A stretch of DNA of 12,251 nt from an uncultured Bacillota bacterium. Lineage in GTDB: Bacteria > Bacillota > Clostridia > Caldicoprobacterales > UBA3941. The notes beneath the pieces are model-generated. The model ran no database searches, was not told the origin of the DNA, and worked only from the letters and a program-made list of their open reading frames with translations. The stretch lies in the NCBI GenBank assembly GCA_937960725.1, contig CALGOY010000255.1, forward strand, positions 1 through 12,251, written 5' to 3'. The position numbers and the translations under genes are program-made. Positions 1-7,377 of this stretch are shown here, one piece after another. Within the stretch, counting starts at the first letter, position 1, and every line of letters starts with the position of its first letter.

Positions 1-200
1 TCGTAAAGGGCGGAAATGAACTATTAGATGATGACAGCAAAAAAATATTCATTGGCATTCGTAGCAATCGCTTCGGTTTTGAAGGACTGGTTGCAGATAA
101 AGAGAAAGCAATGCTTCTATTCAAAGATCGAGCCGTAGTTGAAAAACCCAGTCTGGAAGATATTATGTTATATACAGTAAGGAGGAATCAATATGTTTAA
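1..200 (+). CDS. ABC-2 type transporter ATP-binding protein, C-terminal end (partial)
   Basis: Only the last 65 codons are present, open from the left edge (frame beginning at base 3) to TAA at 198-200. The visible residues include DDDSKKIFIGIRSNRFGFEG and, near the end, EKPSLEDIMLYTVRR. From family knowledge this is how the accessory C-terminal region of ATPases paired with ABC-2 permeases usually ends. The Walker motifs lie outside the window, so the assignment rests on this tail and on the neighbour. Its stop codon overlaps the start of the next gene by 8 bp, which implies translational coupling and a shared complex. It would power export through that permease; the substrate is unknown. 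Confidence 0.72.
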   Translation, partial: VKGGNELLDDDSKKIFIGIRSNRFGFEGLVADKEKAMLLFKDRAVVEKPSLEDIMLYTVRRNQYV

Positions 201-852
201 TCTAGTTATCAAAGATATTCTTGTACAAAAAAAATCTATTCTTTTTGCCCTGGGTTATTGTTTTTTCCTGGTTTTTGCATTCCAGTCATTAGAACAAGCA
301 GGACCTATAGCTGCTAATATTGCCGTAGTTTATATTTTACTCATAAATTCTTTCGGCTATGAAGATAAAAATAAATCCGATATTATGTTAAATAGTTTGC
401 CCATCTCTCGCAGAGATATTGTGCTCGCTAAATATCTATCTATATTTGTATATATGGGGCTAGCCATACTAGCCTATATGGGTTCCAGTCTCCTCGTGAA
501 AGCATTAAGAATACCTATAGACGTAGTACTGCTTAGTTTAGAAGGAGTAACTACAGCTTTTCTTATAGTAGCACTAATGAGCTCAATATATCTCCCTATA
601 ATTTTTAAATTTGGATACATTAAAGCTAAATTATTTAACCTAGTTATGTTTTTATTTTTCTTCTTTGTACCTACCATAATAGTAAATTTATACAACAACC
701 CAAGATACCATCACTATTTTGTAAACTTTTTCCAAGAATTTGTATCCTGGAAAAACTGGCAAATTGCTTTATTGTTAATCGCTTTCTCTTTATTAATACT
801 CTCGATCTCCTATTCAATTTCTGTAAGTATTTACAAAAAGCGGGAGTTTTAA
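193..852 (+). CDS. ABC-2 family transporter permease
   Basis: A 219-residue integral membrane protein, presumably the transmembrane partner of the ATPase that overlaps its start. Six hydrophobic segments are visible at about residues 15-33, 38-54, 80-103, 113-138, 146-166 and 188-213. A short N-terminus precedes them and a basic tail (YKKREF) follows. The cytoplasmic stretch at residues 66-81 (LNSLPISRRDIVLAKY) matches the 'LPISR..IV..KY' pattern of small ABC-2 permeases of the ABC2_membrane_5 type, as recalled from the family. The ATG start is supported by AAGGAGG at 179-185, seven bases upstream. Transcription probably ends at the hairpin at 862-901. Such pairs export peptides, antibiotics or lipids, but nothing here identifies the cargo. 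Confidence 0.82.
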   Translation: MFNLVIKDILVQKKSILFALGYCFFLVFAFQSLEQAGPIAANIAVVYILLINSFGYEDKNKSDIMLNSLPISRRDIVLAKYLSIFVYMGLAILAYMGSSLLVKALRIPIDVVLLSLEGVTTAFLIVALMSSIYLPIIFKFGYIKAKLFNLVMFLFFFFVPTIIVNLYNNPRYHHYFVNFFQEFVSWKNWQIALLLIAFSLLILSISYSISVSIYKKREF

Positions 853-861
853 CTTTAATTA

Positions 862-901
862 AAAAGCCCAAAGATTCGTATCCGTTAATCTTTGGGCTTT
901 T
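862..901. terminator. Bidirectional intrinsic terminator between convergent genes
   Basis: A perfect 15-bp stem pairs AAAAGCCCAAAGATT (862-876) with AATCTTTGGGCTTTT (887-901) around a 10-base loop. The A-run on one side and T-run on the other give a U-tract on either strand. It can therefore end the ABC-2 operon from the left and the exporter/CBM9 operon from the right. Confidence 0.92.
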
Positions 902-928
902 ATTTATATAACAATTATACTGGCAAGT

Positions 929-1573
929 TTAATCTCCTAACACCAAACTTCCAAAAAACTCTGGTCTGTGAAAATCTGGAGTGGGGTTCTCAATCATATT
1001 CCAACAACCAAAATGGGGATACTTTGTGTTATCACCACACTTGTAAAAGTTCGCCTTTATCTCTTTACCAGCTACAAAATCCAATTTGCCATAATATTGT
1101 TCTATAAAAGTAAATGGGATGGAATACTCAATACTCCACAGCGGGCCATTGTAGTCTTTAACTGATTCCCTGCTGACAGATGTTTTAATATGAAATATAT
1201 CAGGCGACACATCCGTAACCAAGGTGCGGCTATAGCGATCTTTGCCAATTCCCAACAGCAAAGTACCAATGGGATTTATTTCAAAATTCATATACCTCTC
1301 ATCATGTTCTGGATCTGGATTGAAAAAAAATTCTACACAGCTGTCCGTACATACAGGATCGTTCATATTTAAACATTCAGCCCTTATTTCCTGTTCATAG
1401 GCTTTAAATTGTAGATACAGCTTTGATTCGGTATAAAATATGCGGACTTCGGTTTTAGGCTTATATCCATTCTCATCCCATGGGAAATTCGATATAATCA
1501 AAGGACTAATTTCATCCTATACCGCCCGATCTACTTTCGAATCAGGTATAAATTTTACTTTATGAGTTTGCAC
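929..1573 (-). pseudogene. CBM9-like carbohydrate-binding protein, interrupted by an in-frame TAG
   Basis: The intact stretch (929-1501) encodes a CBM9-like / DOMON-fold domain: DSCVEFFFNPDPE, FEINPIGTLLLG, WSIEYSIPF, IKANFYKCGD, and a C-terminal HFGCWNMIENPTPDFHRPEFFG block typical of the Firmicute CBM9_2 group. That stretch alone starts only at a TTG with no ribosome binding site and lacks the first beta strand. Reading further upstream in the same frame gives a better start: GTG at 1571-1573, preceded by AAGGAAGGAG, encoding MQTHKVKFIPDSKVDRAV, then TAG (1517-1519), then DEISPLIISNFPWDENGY. Family members commonly have Trp at that place, so TGG to TAG is the simplest explanation. Restored length would be 214 aa, with no signal peptide, hence cytoplasmic. 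It lies 42 bp after the exporter stop with no terminator between, so it is probably co-transcribed. A sequencing error or amber read-through cannot be excluded. Confidence 0.8.
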
Positions 1574-1615
1574 TTTAGTGTATCTCCTTCCTTATTTTTA
1601 ATTATAAATTGCTAC

Positions 1616-3442
1616 TTACCAGTTAATAGCGCGCAGCTCTTGCTCCCTCTTAAACTGATTAGTATACAGGTTATAATAATATCCTCTTTGCCTCATCAAT
1701 TCTTTGTGATTGCCTTCCTCTATTATCTTTCCATCTCGTATAACCAAAATCCTGTCGGCCGACCTTATAGTAGACAGCCTATGGGCGATTATGAAGCTGG
1801 TTCTTCCCTCCAATACCTTTTGAATAGCATCTTGAATTATTTGTTCTGTTTCGGTATCGATAGAGGAAGTTGCTTCATCCAGCACCAATATTCGGGGATT
1901 GGCTATGATAGCCCTTGCGAAGGATATAAGCTGCTTCTCCCCTGTAGACAGCCTATTTCCGCCCTCTCCAACCTCTGTATTATATCCGTTTTCCATGTTC
2001 ATGATAAATTCATGGGCATTCACCAGCTTAGCAGCTTCAATAACCTCTTCGTCGGTAGCATCCAATCTGCCGTAGCGAATATTTTCCATTACAGTACCGC
2101 TAAACAGGTGCGGGGTCTGCAGTACGTAACCGATATTGGACTGAAGCCAAAGGATCGAGCGCTTTCTATAATCTACTCCATCAATCAAAATTTCTCCTTT
2201 CGTCGGCTCGTAGAAGCGGCAGAGCAAATTTACAATCGTGCTTTTACCCGCTCCCGTTTCGCCCACCAGCGCTATGGTCTCTCCAGCCTTAACATCTAGA
2301 TTAAAGTTCTCCAGTACTTTTTCCCCGTCTTTATATGCAAAAGATACATTTCGGAAGGATACATCTCCTATTATCGGGGGCCAGTTCTCCTTTTTAGGTT
2401 CAAATTCGGTACCGTATTTCTCTATAACTTCAGGGCTATCTTGAATCTCCGGCTGGGTATTGATTAGGGACATAACCCTCTCTGCAGAGGCCTGGGCATT
2501 TTGCAGCTCTGCAAATATACGAGCCAAGTTGTGTACAGGTTCAAAGCATTGGGCGGCATAGGAGATAAAAGCAGCCAATGTACCATATCCAATAGCGCCC
2601 ACCATAACCCTTTCCCCTCCGAGCCATAAAGCTAACCCTGTCCCTATGCTTCCCAGAGATAAAACAATAGGAAAGTAAATAGAAGAAAATACTACCGCTC
2701 TTATTGAAGATTGGCGCATCTTACCTGTGATTTCCTGAAATTCTTTTAAATTCTCCTCTTCCCTAACCAAGGTCTTAGTAGTTTTGGCCCCCATTATGCC
2801 CTCATTAAAGGCTCCTGTAATCCGAGAATTAGTCTTCCTTACTTCCCTATATGCACTCAAAATTCGCCTCTGGAAATAAACGCTTGCCAGTATAAGGATT
2901 GGGGTTACTGACAGGGTAACTAGGGCCAGTTGCCAATTCATATAAAACATTATAAAAACCCCAGCTACTATCACTGTAAGCCCCCAGGTTGCATCCACCA
3001 GACTCCATGCTATAGTTTCACCCAATCGCTGGGTATCGGAAGTTATCCTGGCCATAAGCCAGCCCACCGACATTCTATCGTAGAAGGAAAAAGACAATTC
3101 TTGCAATCGCTTAAAGCCAATTTTCCTTATATCATAGCATAGACCAATCTCAATTCGTCCGGCTATTCGAATCAAAAGCCATACATTTATAGCCTGGGTT
3201 AATGCCAGAACTCCGTATAAAACTGCGAACCTCCATATCCCTTTAAGGGATGCCGGCACTATAAAATGGTCTATGGCATATTTGGTCATGAGGGGAAATA
3301 TAACATCAATTCCTCCGGATCCTATCATAACTAGTGCGAGAACGAATATATGCTTTTTATACGGCTTTGCATATTTTAAAAGGCTTCTCCATAAACCGAG
3401 ATTAAAGGTTTTATGGTATTCTTGTTCTTGAAATGCGCTCAT
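1616..3442 (-). CDS. Heterodimeric ABC exporter subunit with the catalytic glutamate (BmrD/TM288-like)
   Basis: A 608-aa half-transporter with an N-terminal six-helix exporter domain (about residues 25-330) and a C-terminal nucleotide-binding domain (about 370-600). Visible motifs are Walker A GETGAGKST (394-402), Q-loop Gln near 442, Walker B ILVLDE with catalytic Glu523, and H-loop His554. The ABC signature is degenerate: LSTGE (498-502) instead of LSGGQ. That is the expected partner for the preceding 602-aa subunit, whose Walker B is degenerate. Together they should form one consensus and one non-hydrolysing ATP site, as known for BmrCD, LmrCD and TM287/288. AGGAGGG seven bases upstream supports the ATG. 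The two genes are 58 bp apart. Known relatives export drugs, lipids or peptides; the substrate here is unknown. Confidence 0.93.
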   Translation of the reverse strand: MSAFQEQEYHKTFNLGLWRSLLKYAKPYKKHIFVLALVMIGSGGIDVIFPLMTKYAIDHFIVPASLKGIWRFAVLYGVLALTQAINVWLLIRIAGRIEIGLCYDIRKIGFKRLQELSFSFYDRMSVGWLMARITSDTQRLGETIAWSLVDATWGLTVIVAGVFIMFYMNWQLALVTLSVTPILILASVYFQRRILSAYREVRKTNSRITGAFNEGIMGAKTTKTLVREEENLKEFQEITGKMRQSSIRAVVFSSIYFPIVLSLGSIGTGLALWLGGERVMVGAIGYGTLAAFISYAAQCFEPVHNLARIFAELQNAQASAERVMSLINTQPEIQDSPEVIEKYGTEFEPKKENWPPIIGDVSFRNVSFAYKDGEKVLENFNLDVKAGETIALVGETGAGKSTIVNLLCRFYEPTKGEILIDGVDYRKRSILWLQSNIGYVLQTPHLFSGTVMENIRYGRLDATDEEVIEAAKLVNAHEFIMNMENGYNTEVGEGGNRLSTGEKQLISFARAIIANPRILVLDEATSSIDTETEQIIQDAIQKVLEGRTSFIIAHRLSTIRSADRILVIRDGKIIEEGNHKELMRQRGYYYNLYTNQFKREQELRAINW

Positions 3443-3500
3443 TATTTTCCCTCCTATCGCTATCCGGCGCTTCCAACATCTACATTGAGCTTTTATATAG

Positions 3501-5309
3501 CTATGCTAGGCTCTTCTCCAATTCCTGTTCTAAGGAGCTCTGTATCGACCATACTCTCTTATACATACCTCCCTTATTTATCAACTCTTCATGGGTTCCG
3601 GACTCAATTATCTTTCCGTCATCTAATACTAAAATTAAATCCGCTTGCGAAACAGTGGTAATTCTATGGGAGATTATAAAAGTGGTAACGCCCTTGCTTT
3701 TCTCTTTTAACGCCTCCCTAATAGCCGCTTCGGTCTCGGTGTCTACTGCGCTCAAAGAGTCATCAAATATAAGTATGGAGCTATCCTTTATCAACGTTCT
3801 CGCAATAGCTACTCTCTGCTTCTGTCCTCCGGAGAGAGTTACTCCCCTTTCTCCAACCGGCGTATCATATCCCTTTTCAAATTCCTCAATTGCATCATGA
3901 ATGCAGGCCGCCTTAGCTGCTTCTATGATTTCTTCGTCGCTAGCATCTTTCTTAGACAACGCTATATTTTCCTTTATGGTCTTAGAAAACAAAAAGGGTT
4001 CTTGGAGTACAATTCCTATATTGCTGCGGAGCCACTTTTTGCTTATCTTTTTAAGCTCTACTCCTCCAATGGTAATAGATCCCTTTTGATAGTCATATAA
4101 TCTCTGGAGCAAATGGACCAATGAGGATTTTCCTGAACCGGTTGGACCTAATATAGCAACGGTCTGGCCTTTTTTCACCTTAAAAGATACTCCTTTTAAT
4201 ACGGGCTGTCCTGGTTTGTATTCAAAGTAGACATCCTTAAACTCTATATCGGCATTTAAATCTGGCTTAAGCCCGTCTTCCTCCATGTCTTCCTTGGCTA
4301 TTTCTATAATCTCCTGTATTCTATCTAAAGAAACCTGAGTTTTTCCCATATCGGTGAGAATCCGGCCCATCTGCCTAACTGGCCAGAGAAGCCTTCCTTC
4401 ATAGTTCATAAAGGCTATCAATGTTCCCAAGGTTATGTGGCCCATGGAAGCCCAATACACTCCTAAAACCAATACTACCCCAAGCTGAAACAATATAAGG
4501 AAGTCTGACGATGACCAATACAAAGCAGACAGATCATTAAGGCGATAGCTGAGATCCCGGTACTCCCTATTTTTCTCTTCGAATTTTTCAACTTCAAAAG
4601 CCTGCCGGCCAAAGGCCCTTACTACTCTAACCCCTGTAAGATTTTCCTGAAGAACTGTTGAAAGCCGCCCTTCAGCCTCGTCTGCCAATTGGAAAGCAGC
4701 CTTTACCTTAGAAAAAAAGATAAATGAAAACACAAATATAATAGGCACTACAGCCATAGATATTAATGTCATTTTTATATCCATGGACAACATAAAAAAC
4801 AAAGTAGTACCCACCAAGAGCATCGCCCTAGCCATTTCTATAACCTGGGTGGCTAAAAACCGCCTAATGGTCTCCACGTCCGATGTGCAGCGCTGTATCC
4901 AATCTCCCGTATCCGCTTTGACATGTTCATCATAAGGCAAGTTCTGGATATGGTCGTATAGCTCTTCCCGAATATTAAGAATAATAGTTTCAGAAGCCTT
5001 TGCAACGTATTTCCCCCTGAAAAATTGGAAAAGACCATTTAACAAGGTAATGAGCACAAGTAATAGCGCGCAAATCCATAAATTTTGAGCTAAAACAGTT
5101 CTTCCCCCGGCATTTTCAATTATATTATGTAGCCACAGCGGAATATCAAAGGGTTCGTCCCCTATGATAGAATCAACGGTATTTCGAATTATAAGCGGTG
5201 GAAGTAGAGATAATATTGTAGATATAACCATACAGACAATTGCACTCAAATATAGAAGACGACTCCCCTTCATGAAATCCCATAGAAATCTCCAGTTGCT
5301 TCTTTTCAT
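3501..5309 (-). CDS. Heterodimeric ABC exporter subunit with degenerate Walker B (BmrC/TM287-like)
   Basis: A 602-aa exporter half-transporter, the first gene of the pair. A six-helix membrane domain (about residues 15-320) precedes the nucleotide-binding domain (about 345-590). It has Walker A GPTGSGKSS (388-396), Q-loop Gln436, a canonical LSGGQ signature (492-496) and H-loop His548. Its Walker B reads ILIFDD, with Asp517 where the catalytic Glu belongs. This fits the inactive-site subunit of a heterodimeric exporter: the LSGGQ here completes the active site on the 608-aa partner. ATG at 5309 is preceded by AAGGGGTG at a normal distance. Upstream lies the Dpp operon terminator and no convincing sigma-A promoter, so expression may come from a weak promoter in 5310-5353 or from read-through. 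Confidence 0.93.
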   Translation of the reverse strand: MKRSNWRFLWDFMKGSRLLYLSAIVCMVISTILSLLPPLIIRNTVDSIIGDEPFDIPLWLHNIIENAGGRTVLAQNLWICALLLVLITLLNGLFQFFRGKYVAKASETIILNIREELYDHIQNLPYDEHVKADTGDWIQRCTSDVETIRRFLATQVIEMARAMLLVGTTLFFMLSMDIKMTLISMAVVPIIFVFSFIFFSKVKAAFQLADEAEGRLSTVLQENLTGVRVVRAFGRQAFEVEKFEEKNREYRDLSYRLNDLSALYWSSSDFLILFQLGVVLVLGVYWASMGHITLGTLIAFMNYEGRLLWPVRQMGRILTDMGKTQVSLDRIQEIIEIAKEDMEEDGLKPDLNADIEFKDVYFEYKPGQPVLKGVSFKVKKGQTVAILGPTGSGKSSLVHLLQRLYDYQKGSITIGGVELKKISKKWLRSNIGIVLQEPFLFSKTIKENIALSKKDASDEEIIEAAKAACIHDAIEEFEKGYDTPVGERGVTLSGGQKQRVAIARTLIKDSSILIFDDSLSAVDTETEAAIREALKEKSKGVTTFIISHRITTVSQADLILVLDDGKIIESGTHEELINKGGMYKRVWSIQSSLEQELEKSLA

Positions 5310-5353
5310 TTTCTACACCCCTTGCCGCGACAAATTCAGGTAATAATTGGCAT

Positions 5354-5384
5354 TAAAAAACCACAGGTTTATAGCCTGCGGTTT
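5354..5384 (-). terminator. Intrinsic terminator of the Dpp-type operon
   Basis: On the - strand a 10-bp stem AAACCGCAGG / CCTGTGGTTT (one G-T pair; + strand arms 5358-5367 and 5375-5384) with a 7-base loop is followed directly by TTTTTTA. It lies about 80 bp after the permease C stop and before the exporter genes, so it separates the two transcription units. Confidence 0.85.
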
Positions 5385-5465
5385 ATGGATGTCTGATAAA
5401 ATTATATACTCTATTTTTAAGAATTGCAACTACTTTTTACCTTCGTTCCAAAGTTTCTAGGTCCA

Positions 5466-6389
5466 TTATGAATTGGGATCTAAAACATCCCTTAAGGCAT
5501 CGCCAAAAAGGTTGAAGCCCAGTACTACTAGCATTATCATAAGGCCTGGAAAGAAAGAAACCCATGGCGCCTGGCCGATTAGACCTTTCCCGCTGTCTAA
5601 AATAGCTCCCCAACTGGGTTGAGGCGGCTGAGCTCCAAGTCCTAAAAAGCTTAAGGAGGCTTCTACCACAATAGCTTTAGGCAATTCCAACGTTGCCATC
5701 ACAACTATGGGTGTAAGTGAATTAGGCAGAATATGCCTAAATATTATCCTTGCATCGCTCATTCCTAAAACTCTCGCAGCCTCGATAAACTCCCGCTGCT
5801 TAATGGATAAAAACTGAGCCCTCACTACCCTGCAGTAGCCTGCCCAGCTGGCTAGGGCAATAGCTATTATGACGTTTTGAAGTCCCGGTCCTAATGTGGC
5901 GATAAAAGCTATAGCTAGGAGGGAGGTGGGAAAAGCCCAGGCTATATCGGTAATGGAGGATATGATATAATCAACAACTCCTCCATAGTAACCTGCTATA
6001 GCCCCTAGTACAGTACCTATTATAAGTGAAATTACTACCGCTACAAAAGCTACCTTTAGAGATATTCGAGCTCCATAGACTATTCTGGTAAATATATCCC
6101 TGCCAAACTCATCGGTTCCAAATATATGTTCCCGGCAAGGAGCTTTCAACACCGCTGCTGAATTAGGCTTATCGTAGTCATAGGATGTCAGCCAGGGTGC
6201 AAATATGGCCGTAAATATAAATGCTAAAATGATCACTGTCCCTATTACTGCACCTTTGTGTTTAAAGAGCTTTTTCACAGACTGCCCAAGTAAATTTTTC
6301 CTTTTCTCTTCTACCGTTTCCAGCTCTGTTTTTCCGACCCATTCATTCCCAATAGATGCTTCACCACTACTGTGTTGACGTATAATCAT
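5466..6389 (-). CDS. dppC: Dpp/Opp-type ABC transporter permease, DppC family
   Basis: A 307-aa inner-membrane permease, last gene of the uptake operon. After a 40-residue charged cytoplasmic N-terminus comes the first helix (about 47-66). Then comes the family block HIFGTDEFGRDIFTRIVYGA (88-107), then five further hydrophobic segments. The ATPase-contacting EAA loop is clear at 203-222 (EAARVLGMSDARIIFRHILP), and the C-terminus GDALRDVLDP is typical of DppC/OppC. ATG at 6389 follows a near-perfect AAGGAGGGTGAT that begins right at the permease B stop, 15 bp away, so the two are probably coupled in translation. It should pair with permease B to form the channel. Because permease B is broken, this otherwise intact protein may lack its partner. 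Confidence 0.93.
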   Translation of the reverse strand: MIIRQHSSGEASIGNEWVGKTELETVEEKRKNLLGQSVKKLFKHKGAVIGTVIILAFIFTAIFAPWLTSYDYDKPNSAAVLKAPCREHIFGTDEFGRDIFTRIVYGARISLKVAFVAVVISLIIGTVLGAIAGYYGGVVDYIISSITDIAWAFPTSLLAIAFIATLGPGLQNVIIAIALASWAGYCRVVRAQFLSIKQREFIEAARVLGMSDARIIFRHILPNSLTPIVVMATLELPKAIVVEASLSFLGLGAQPPQPSWGAILDSGKGLIGQAPWVSFFPGLMIMLVVLGFNLFGDALRDVLDPNS

Positions 6390-6404
6390 CCACTATCACC
6401 CTCC

Positions 6405-7350
6405 TTAACTATATCGTATTCGTGGATCAACAACAGCATATAGTATATCAGCTAATATATTGGCTAATATAATCGAAGAAGTTAGCACAACCATTGCCCC
6501 TTGGACCACTGGATAATCCCGGGCTAAAATCGAATCTACCATCAGCCTTCCTAAACCAGGGATGCTGAATATAAGTTCAAGCGCAACGGAACCTCCCAAT
6601 ATCCAGCCCAATCTAAGTCCCATGATTGTGATGACTGGAATTAAGGCATTTTTCAATGCATGCTTGTAGACTACTATTCTCTCTAACAGGCCTTTGCTCC
6701 TAGCCGTTCGTATATAATCTTGTTTTAAAACTTCCAGCATATTAGACCGGACCATCCTTGCAGTGGCCGCTGCGTTAGTCAGGCCAATGGCAAGGCTAGG
6801 AAGGATATAATGTCTTATGCTTCCATATCCTGATATGGGAAACCACCGCAATTTATAGCCGAAAACATATAGAAGCATCATTCCAAACCAGAATGTGGGG
6901 ACTGCCATCCCCAGCAAAATTCCAGACATGGATATATAGTCCACTACCGTGTTCTTCTTTACAGCAGCTATTACTCCAATCGGGATGGCAACAACAAAAG
7001 TTATTAAAAACCTTGCTTTTGGTTTTATTGCTTTAGGGGGGTGGGCCGATTTGCAGTGTTATAGGCAGCCTTTCCTTGATCATTTCTATCACAGGTCTCT
7101 CCTGAAGGATGGACATTCCTAAGTCCCCTTCAACAACGCTCTTGAGAAATCTCAAATACTGCACAATAAACGGCTGGTCCAATCCATATTTCTGCCTTAT
7201 ACTCTCGTATACTTCTGGTGTAACATTTGGCCCCACTATGCGGGATACGGGATCCCCGGGGCCGAAGTAAAATATCGAAAATACGATTAAGGTCATTACT
7301 ATAAGCACTGGTATCATTAAAACTATTCTCTTTACGATATATCTCAACAT
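6405..7350 (-). pseudogene. dppB: Dpp/Opp-type ABC transporter permease, DppB family, frameshifted
   Basis: Two frames together make one permease. The N-terminal part (7350 down to a stop at 7033-7035) reads MLRYIVKRIVLMIPVLIVM, FYFGPGDPVSRI and GDLGMSILQERPVIEMIKER: first helix plus the periplasmic segment of DppB. The C-terminal part, in another frame, reads VAIPIGVIAAVKKNTVVDYI, then an EAA-like loop (TARSKGLLERIVVYKHALKN) and ends ADILYAVVDPRIRYS. The whole span is 946 nt, one more than a multiple of three. At the junction the expected second helix is replaced by a C-run and a Lys/Pro-rich stretch (PPPKAIKPKAR in the downstream frame), roughly seven residues more than usual. That fits an insertion of about 22 nt, or a more complex local rearrangement. 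GGGGAG eight bases upstream supports the ATG. The C-terminal half has only a GTG (6944) without a ribosome binding site, so no working permease is expected unless the sequence is wrong here. Confidence 0.88.
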
Positions 7351-7377
7351 AGGCTACACTCCCCAATTATACGATAT

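Noticed and set aside
929..1501. CBM9-like protein as an intact 190-aa gene starting at TTG 1501
   Set aside because: No ribosome binding site precedes that TTG, the first strand of the domain would be missing, and a better start with ribosome binding site exists upstream in the same frame beyond the TAG.
1562..2299. A 245-codon open frame on the + strand opposite the 608-aa exporter
   Set aside because: It lies entirely antisense to a well-supported ABC exporter nucleotide-binding domain, has no family resemblance, and its sequence is the complement of conserved motifs.
3433..3900. A 155-codon + strand frame opposite the 602-aa exporter
   Set aside because: Antisense shadow of conserved Walker B and signature codons; no ribosome binding site or recognisable domain.
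5310..5353. Sigma-A promoter for the exporter pair
   Set aside because: AT-rich hexamers are present but none has both a recognisable -35 and -10 at 16-18 bp spacing.
6405..6944. A separate 179-aa permease gene starting at GTG 6944
   Set aside because: It begins in the middle of a DppB permease with no ribosome binding site; the missing N-terminal half is directly upstream in another frame.
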